DNA from: DASUFP01 sp036274495
GTDB lineage: Bacteria > Bacteroidota > Bacteroidia > AKYH767-A > OLB10
Direction of reading: 5' to 3'
Assembly: GCA_036274495.1 (NCBI GenBank)
Contig: DASUFP010000111.1
Span: 1-48,905, forward strand
Length of the DNA: 48,905 nt
In this document: piece by piece, positions 44,068-48,905 of the stretch
How the letters are laid out: every line of letters starts with the position of its first letter
Position numbering within the stretch: the first letter of the stretch is position 1
Notes under the pieces: generated by a model
Databases searched by the model: none
What the model was told of the DNA's origin: nothing
What the model saw: the letters and a program-made list of their open reading frames with translations, nothing else
Position numbers and translations under genes: made by a program

Positions 44068-44346
44068 ATGGAAATCCTTGAACCGAAAAACGAACGCAAT
44101 TGGAAAATTGCTAAAAAACGGGCCTCATTCAAAAGGAATGCGATGAACTGGATGGTGATAAACGCCTTCTTATGGTTTATCTGGTATATCGGTGACCAAC
44201 ATGATGCTATGGGTATTCCCTGGCCGGTTTGGCCAACTGTTGGCTGGGGAGTTGGATTACTCTTTCAGTTTATTGGCGCTTACAACGGCGGAAATCAGTC
44301 GGCTGAAGAGCGGGAATATGAAAAGCTGCAAAATGGCGGAAGATAA
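44068..44346 (+). CDS. 2TM domain-containing protein
   Basis: A 92-residue membrane protein. A basic N-terminal stretch (NWKIAKKRASFKRN) leads to two TM helices (MNWMVINAFLWFIWYIG; PVWPTVGWGVGLLFQFIGAY). This is the pattern of the 2TM domain (PF13239) found widely in Bacteroidota, often with histidine kinases or small regulators. It lies 58 bases after the winged-helix gene, in the same direction and with no terminator between. Function unknown. Confidence 0.88.
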   Translation: MEILEPKNERNWKIAKKRASFKRNAMNWMVINAFLWFIWYIGDQHDAMGIPWPVWPTVGWGVGLLFQFIGAYNGGNQSAEEREYEKLQNGGR

Positions 44347-44366
44347 TTGCTGATATTGTTTCTAAA

Positions 44367-44876
44367 TTACCTGCCATTTTTTTCATTCCATGAGCTTAAA
44401 AAGCCGGCAGGGTCATCAGGAGTAATAATAATTTTCCGGCCATTTTGTAGTGCGAGCAAAACATAGTTACTGCGGCGGGTAGCATACCAGCGCATGTTGC
44501 CCATACGAGAACTGTAATATTGTCCCGTATATCCGAAGAGCCCGCCGTTTCCAAAAGTCCTGATAGGGAATTTCATCTCTTCCTGCAGTACAGCTCGAAC
44601 CTCTCGTACATCTTTTTTATCAATTACAAGATCTTTAACCGGCCGCTTGACTACAACACTGTACGGAGTGATGGCATAGCTCAGGGGCCGGTAAACAAAA
44701 ATCATAACATCCAGTACTACCAGTAAGGAGACGGCAAGCCATGCCTTCCATTCCGGAAAAATTTCCTGCTCCACTACGTTGTAGCATTTATACGCGACAA
44801 CCAATGTGATTACCAACACCGCAACGGAGATAATTCTGGAAGTATTATCCAGAGTGGCGCTAAAACTTTTTTCCAT
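44367..44876 (-). CDS. Membrane protein with bacterial PH-like domain
   Basis: A 169-residue protein with two N-terminal TM helices (IISVAVLVITLVVAY; AWLAVSLLVVLDVMIFVY). A cytosolic beta-rich domain follows (YAITPYSVVVKRPVKDLVIDKKDVREV ... GRKIIITPDDPAGFL) that resembles the bacterial PH domain (PF10882 type). I start at the ATG at 44876 (MEKSFSATL); the frame extends three codons to a TTG. Exact -7 boxes (TACTTTTG and TAATTTTG on the - strand) lie just upstream, without a clear -33 partner. The gene converges on the 2TM cassette with a 20-base gap. Role unknown. Confidence 0.82.
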   Translation of the reverse strand: MEKSFSATLDNTSRIISVAVLVITLVVAYKCYNVVEQEIFPEWKAWLAVSLLVVLDVMIFVYRPLSYAITPYSVVVKRPVKDLVIDKKDVREVRAVLQEEMKFPIRTFGNGGLFGYTGQYYSSRMGNMRWYATRRSNYVLLALQNGRKIIITPDDPAGFLSSWNEKNGR

Positions 44877-45008
44877 CACTACCAAAAGTAATCCAAAATT
44901 ACGGGATTTGTATTGTCTCCGGGCTGGGCTGTCAAACTAATTTATTTTGTGTTATGGAATTTCAGGTCCGGTAACATCTGTTGAAGGTTAATCTCAAAAT
45001 TTTGTATC

Positions 45009-46421
45009 ATGAAAACATACCAATTGATTCTTGGAGGTATCACTATAGCTGCCGCCTCCGCCCTGGCCACACGTAACAATTTATCGATTCCTGATTTTCA
45101 GTCACCGGTAAATGTAATTACAACTCCCGACCGCCCTGCGGCTTCTGCATCACCTGTTATAACTGAAACACCGGTAGCAGAAACCCCAAAAAGCCATTCG
45201 GAGACAGCGGCAAAGTCAAAACCAAAATGTGTTTTTCGTACCGCATTTGAAGCAGAAGGAATTGATCCTGCCATGAAGTATCCGATGCCCGCAAAAGTAA
45301 GTCGTTCGCTGGACCGCTCGCTTGAGTTTTTAGCTGATGCACAGAATAAAGACGGGGGTTGGGGAGCAGGCACGCATAGCCGTCAGGACCTGATGGATCC
45401 GCATGCGGTAAAATCGGATCCTGCCACTACTGCCATGGTTGCGATGGGATTATTGCGTTCAGGCAACACATTGGAATCGGGGCCCTATCACACCGAGCTG
45501 AAACAAGCCACAACCTTTTTGCTCGAAGCTGTTGAGGAGTCAGGTAAAAACGATTTGAATATTACGCAGCTCACCGGTACACAGCCACAGGTTAAACTTG
45601 GAAAAAACATTGACGTTTCACTTACTTCTCAATATCTCACCAATCTGCTGGAGCAGGCCGTAGACGATACACAATTGCGCTCCCGTATCAGAAAAGCTAT
45701 CAAAGTTTGCGTTGATAAAATTCAAATGGGACAGAACGCCGACGGCAGTCAGAGCGGTTCCGGCTGGGCAGGCGTTTTACAATCATCCTTTGCGGCTAAT
45801 GCGCTTGAAACTGCCCAGGACCAGGGAATTGAAGTCCCTGCAGAAATCCTGGACAAGGCACGTGATTACCAAAAAAACAATATTGATATAAAAACAAATG
45901 ATGTAGCTACAGAATCAGCAGCGGGTGTTGTGTTGTATTCTGTGTCCGGTTCGGCGAGAGCCTCAGCCAAAGAAGCGGCGGAAGCTAAAGATGCCATTAA
46001 GGCTGCAAAAAAAGAGGGTAAGCTTTCTCCTGATGCAGAAATAACAGTTGACAACCTTGAAAAGTCGGGTATGTCGCGCTCCAAAGCAATGAAGTATACT
46101 ACCGCATACCGTGTAAATCAATCTGCAAACCAAATGGCACAAAAAGATGAGGTAATGAGCGGATTCGGCAACAATGGCGGTGAGGAGTTTTTAAGCTACC
46201 TGCAAACAGGAGAAGGGTTAATAATGAGTAAAGATGAGAGCTGGAAAAACTGGTACGAAAAAATGACCGGACGATTGCTTGAAATTCAAAACAACGACGG
46301 ATCCTGGAGCGGACATCATTGCATCACCAGTCCTGTTTTCTGTACTGCAACAAGTGTACTTATTCTTGCCATTACTAATGATGTGCAGTATTTGGTTAAT
46401 GAGGCAAAACAAAAAAATTAA
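45009..46421 (+). CDS. Exported QW-repeat protein, prenyltransferase/squalene-cyclase-like alpha-toroid
   Basis: A 470-residue protein. An N-terminal hydrophobic segment (LILGGITIAAASALA) is followed by a Pro/Thr/Ser-rich linker, so it is probably exported or anchored. Three QW-type repeats are visible: QNKDGGWG (from residue 112), QNADGSQSGSGWAG (about 242) and QNNDGSWSG (from residue 427). The region between them is helical, as expected for an alpha/alpha-toroid. I see no DxDD cyclase acid motif and no oxidosqualene-type active site. A Lys/Ala-rich insert lies around 318-345. It may be a binding or scaffold relative of terpene cyclases or alpha-2-macroglobulin-like domains. Function unknown. 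Confidence 0.78.
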   Translation: MKTYQLILGGITIAAASALATRNNLSIPDFQSPVNVITTPDRPAASASPVITETPVAETPKSHSETAAKSKPKCVFRTAFEAEGIDPAMKYPMPAKVSRSLDRSLEFLADAQNKDGGWGAGTHSRQDLMDPHAVKSDPATTAMVAMGLLRSGNTLESGPYHTELKQATTFLLEAVEESGKNDLNITQLTGTQPQVKLGKNIDVSLTSQYLTNLLEQAVDDTQLRSRIRKAIKVCVDKIQMGQNADGSQSGSGWAGVLQSSFAANALETAQDQGIEVPAEILDKARDYQKNNIDIKTNDVATESAAGVVLYSVSGSARASAKEAAEAKDAIKAAKKEGKLSPDAEITVDNLEKSGMSRSKAMKYTTAYRVNQSANQMAQKDEVMSGFGNNGGEEFLSYLQTGEGLIMSKDESWKNWYEKMTGRLLEIQNNDGSWSGHHCITSPVFCTATSVLILAITNDVQYLVNEAKQKN

Positions 46422-46434
46422 TTTCCCAATCAAA

Positions 46435-46464
46435 AAAAGGGACTCTCTCAGGAGGGTCCCTTTT
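46435..46464. terminator. Bidirectional terminator between the QW-repeat gene and aqpZ
   Basis: The stem GGGACTCTC / GAGGGTCCC (one G-T pair, TCAG-type loop) is flanked by A4 or more and T4. It serves both convergent genes. Confidence 0.85.
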
Positions 46465-46498
46465 GCATTTTACATATACAGGAAGTTAATGCTGATGG

Positions 46499-47182
46499 CT
46501 ATTTGTCAGTTGTCATCAACTTAAAAACGACTCCCGCTAAAATGGCGCCGGCGATGGGTGCAACCCAAAACAACCAGAGCTGATCGACAGCCCAGCCTCC
46601 TGCGAATATTGCCTGACTGGTACTCCTTGCAGGGTTTACGGAAGTGTTGGTAACGGGAATGCTTATAAGATGTATGAGGGTAAGGCAAAGCCCGATAGCA
46701 AGTCCTGCAAATCCCGGTGACGCATTTTTGTGCGTAGCGCCTAAAATAACCATGAGAAACATAAACGTCATAGTTATTTCAGTCACAAGCGCCGCCTGCA
46801 AGCTGTAGCCACCCGGCGAATGTTCTCCATATCCATTAGAAGCGAAACCTCCCAAATCAAACCCTTCTTTACCGGAGGCTATCAAATAGAGGATTCCGGC
46901 ACCGGCTATTCCACCCAACACCTGCGATATAACATACCCCGGCAATTCTTTTACATCAAATCGTCCGCCGACGCATAATCCAATGGATACCGCCGGATTA
47001 AAATGTCCGCCCGAAATAGGCCCAAAGGCATAAGCACCCGTTAGTACTGTAAGTCCGAAAGCAAGGGCCACTCCGGCAAAGCCGATTCCCAACTCAGGAA
47101 ATGCAGCGGCCAGAACGGCACTGCCGCATCCACCTAAAACCAGCCAAAAAGTTCCGATAAATTCTGCTATTAATTTGTTCAT
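46499..47182 (-). CDS. aqpZ: Aquaporin Z
   Basis: A 227-residue water channel with six TM helices and both NPA boxes (GGHFNPAVSIG; SVNPARSTSQ). The selectivity-filter residues typical of AqpZ are present: His in LIHLISIPV, Thr in TNTS, Arg in NPAR, and the Phe of ALAFGLTVL. This predicts water rather than glycerol selectivity. The ASNGYGEHSPGGYS loop is the one found in enterobacterial AqpZ. Transcribed alone on the - strand; a perfect palindrome lies 18 bases upstream of its ATG. Confidence 0.97.
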   Translation of the reverse strand: MNKLIAEFIGTFWLVLGGCGSAVLAAAFPELGIGFAGVALAFGLTVLTGAYAFGPISGGHFNPAVSIGLCVGGRFDVKELPGYVISQVLGGIAGAGILYLIASGKEGFDLGGFASNGYGEHSPGGYSLQAALVTEITMTFMFLMVILGATHKNASPGFAGLAIGLCLTLIHLISIPVTNTSVNPARSTSQAIFAGGWAVDQLWLFWVAPIAGAILAGVVFKLMTTDK

Positions 47183-47199
47183 AAACTTAAGTTTTTTGG

Positions 47200-47211
47200 T
47201 TCACATGTGAA
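47200..47211. promoter_or_regulatory. 12-bp palindrome upstream of aqpZ
   Basis: TTCACATGTGAA, a perfect palindrome, is centred about 24 bases before the aqpZ ATG. It has the look of a dimeric-regulator operator. No known regulator site was matched. Confidence 0.4.
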
Positions 47212-47276
47212 ATTACAAGAATTTTTTAAAAAAAATGATCCGGAAAGGGGAAAGAATGAGGGGGGTGGGAAATAGG

Positions 47277-47308
47277 TCATTGGTCATCCGCGGCGGCGGA
47301 GTCATTGG
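47277..47308. repeat. TCATTGG direct repeats with GC-rich core in the aqpZ-htpG gap
   Basis: TCATTGG occurs at 47277-47283 and 47302-47308 around CCGCGGCGGCGG. GC-rich CGCCGCGGAGG recurs at about 47416-47426. The composition differs from the AT-rich surroundings and resembles intergenic repeat fragments; no gene is visible in this 287-base gap. Confidence 0.35.
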
Positions 47309-47440
47309 GGGTATGTATAAGGAGATAAGATATTGGAGATAGGGTTGGTTGGATCAGAAAATCGCAATTTTAAAACCCTATGGCTCTTCCCAAATAACAG
47401 GCAACACAGGGCTTCGCCGCGGAGGATGGCCATTATTTCT

Positions 47441-47448
47441 TACCTTTG
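47441..47448 (+). promoter_or_regulatory. Candidate -7 box of htpG
   Basis: TACCTTTG matches TAnnTTTG exactly and lies 21 bases before the htpG ATG. A -33 TTG is not evident. Confidence 0.35.
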
Positions 47449-47469
47449 TGCTCCCAAAATTTATGTGCC

Positions 47470-48905
47470 ATGTCAACAGGAAAAATTAACGTCCAAACCG
47501 AGAACATCTTTCCGATAATTAAAAAATTTCTCTATTCCGACCATGAGATCTTTTTGAGAGAACTTGTCTCCAACGCAGTTGATGCCATTCAGAAAGCCCG
47601 CACCCTGGCATCAGCGGGAGAATTAAAGGGTGAACTGGGCGAGTTGTTTGTAGACATCAAAATTGACAAAGAAAACAAGAAGCTGATTATTTCGGATGCC
47701 GGCATAGGCATGACAGCGGATGAAATTGAGAAATACATTACTCAAATCGCCTTTTCGGGAGCCGAAGAATTTGTAGCGAAGTACAAGGATAAAATGGACG
47801 CCCAGAATATCATAGGCCATTTTGGACTAGGATTTTATTCGGCATTTATGGTGGCATCCAAAGTTGAAATAATTACCCGTTCCTATACTGAAACAAGGGA
47901 AGGTAAGGCTGTTCACTGGATCTGCGACGGAAGCCCGGAGTATACTATTGAAGAGGGTGTGCGACAAGAGAGGGGAACCGATATTGTTTTACATATCGCT
48001 TCAGACTCGGAAGAGTTTTTGGAAAGTCCCCGTATTGCGGCATTGCTCAATAAATACTGCAAGTTTTTACCGGCCGAAATCCGATTCGAAGAAAAAACAA
48101 TCAGCAACCCAAAGCCCGCATGGACAAAAAAACCGGGTGAGCTGACACCAGAAGACTACAATGCCTTTTACAAAGAGTTATATCCCTTCAGCGAAGACCC
48201 GCTCTTTCATATTCACCTGAATGTGGATTATCCTTTTAACCTTACCGGAATCCTGTATTTCCCGAAACTCAAACGGAACATTGAAGTACAGAAGAATAAA
48301 ATTCAATTGTATTGTAACCAGGTTTTTGTCACAGATTCGGTAGAAGGTATTGTTCCTGATTTTTTAACACTTCTTCATGGGGTAATTGACTCACCTGATA
48401 TACCGCTCAATGTATCAAGAAGTTATTTACAATGCGATGCGAATGTTAAAAAAATAAGTTCGCATATCACCAAGAAGGTAGCCGACCGTTTGGAGGAATT
48501 GTTTAAAGATAACCGTACTGATTTTGAGAGCAAATGGGATGACATAAGTGTATTTATCAAATACGGAATGCTGAGCGATGATAAATTTTACGACAGGGCT
48601 AAATCGTTTTGTCTGTTAAAAAATACTTCCGGCACCTATTTTACGCCGGATGAATACCGCAATCATGTGCAGGCCCTTCAAACGGATAAAAACAACAAAG
48701 TGGTATTCCTATACGCTTCACATGCCGAAGAACAGCATTCGTTTGTTAAAGGGGCCGAGGATCGCAACTATGATGTATTGTTACTCGAAGGACCGCTCGA
48801 TGCGCATTTTATTAATATGCTGGAATCAAAACTTACCGATAACTCGTTTGTGAGAGTGGATTCGGATACAATTGATAAACTTATCGCAAAGGATGAGCCG
48901 TCTGT
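47470..48905 (+). CDS. htpG: Chaperone HtpG (Hsp90), 3' end beyond the window
   Basis: The bacterial Hsp90 ATP-dependent chaperone. 478 residues are visible of an expected 600-plus. The GHKL ATPase domain is intact: ELVSNAVDAIQK (catalytic Glu and Mg-binding Asn), DAGIGM (adenine-binding Asp), GHFGLGFYSAFM (lid), and RGTDIVLHI. The middle domain follows (LHIHLNVDYPFNL-like, KLKRNIEVQKNKIQLYCNQVF, PDIPLNVSRSYLQ), carrying the conserved middle-domain Arg of the NVSR loop. The frame is open to the last base. The start MSTGKINVQTENIF is the standard one. Confidence 0.97.
   Translation, partial: MSTGKINVQTENIFPIIKKFLYSDHEIFLRELVSNAVDAIQKARTLASAGELKGELGELFVDIKIDKENKKLIISDAGIGMTADEIEKYITQIAFSGAEEFVAKYKDKMDAQNIIGHFGLGFYSAFMVASKVEIITRSYTETREGKAVHWICDGSPEYTIEEGVRQERGTDIVLHIASDSEEFLESPRIAALLNKYCKFLPAEIRFEEKTISNPKPAWTKKPGELTPEDYNAFYKELYPFSEDPLFHIHLNVDYPFNLTGILYFPKLKRNIEVQKNKIQLYCNQVFVTDSVEGIVPDFLTLLHGVIDSPDIPLNVSRSYLQCDANVKKISSHITKKVADRLEELFKDNRTDFESKWDDISVFIKYGMLSDDKFYDRAKSFCLLKNTSGTYFTPDEYRNHVQALQTDKNNKVVFLYASHAEEQHSFVKGAEDRNYDVLLLEGPLDAHFINMLESKLTDNSFVRVDSDTIDKLIAKDEPS

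Overview
The window looks like a chromosomal segment of a Bacteroidota bacterium. The evidence is: SprA, the giant outer-membrane translocon of the type IX secretion system (T9SS); six secreted proteins ending in a type A T9SS sorting domain; the long three-domain IspG; the conserved blocks maeB-ruvA / sprA-gcvH-vanZ and asnS-rpoN; and several promoters fitting the Bacteroidota consensus TTTG-N17..23-TAnnTTTG. No tRNA, rRNA, CRISPR array, transposase or phage gene was seen. Most of the window is core genome. The accessory content is surface proteins and small membrane-protein genes.

Layout. 1-7.2 kb (mostly + strand): a dockerin/cohesin-like T9SS cargo protein, ispG (isoprenoid precursors), ferritin, an S41 C-terminal processing protease, and a small secreted unknown on the - strand. 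7.2-10.8 kb (- strand): an outer-membrane beta-barrel gene broken by an in-frame TAA, a membrane-bound AraC-type one-component regulator with a periplasmic beta-propeller, and deoC. 10.9-13.1 kb (+): a DUF748/AsmA-like protein. 13.2-25.1 kb (-): a co-directional run maeB-ruvA-sprA-gcvH-vanZ-LOG family, dominated by the 7.2-kb sprA. 25.2-30.3 kb: four T9SS cargo genes, two of them tandem paralogues on the - strand and two on the + strand (one with a thioredoxin-like CGPC site). These are plausible clients of the SprA pore encoded next door. 30.3-33.9 kb (+): asnS, rpoN (sigma-54) and a PAP2-like membrane protein. 34-39 kb (-): another T9SS cargo gene, then nrdB-nrdA (class I ribonucleotide reductase) behind a long leader that appears structured. 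39.4-42.8 kb: a Cys-rich DUF3109 protein, an ABC-2 type exporter (ATPase plus permease) and a YugP-type zinc metallopeptidase. 43-44.3 kb (+): a three-gene cassette (membrane protein, winged-helix regulator, 2TM protein) behind a consensus promoter. 44.4-48.9 kb: a PH-domain-like membrane protein, an exported QW-repeat (squalene-cyclase-like) protein, aqpZ, and the 5' part of htpG, which runs off the end.

The most interesting leads are the structured nrdBA leader with a 30-bp inverted-repeat element upstream, the nonsense-interrupted beta-barrel gene, the tandem Cys-conserved T9SS cargo family, the exported QW-repeat protein that lacks a visible catalytic motif, and a possible C-terminal frameshift in the AraC/propeller regulator. 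I did not find a clear new defence or mobile system. All functional calls rest on recognising sequence motifs by eye; no database search was run.
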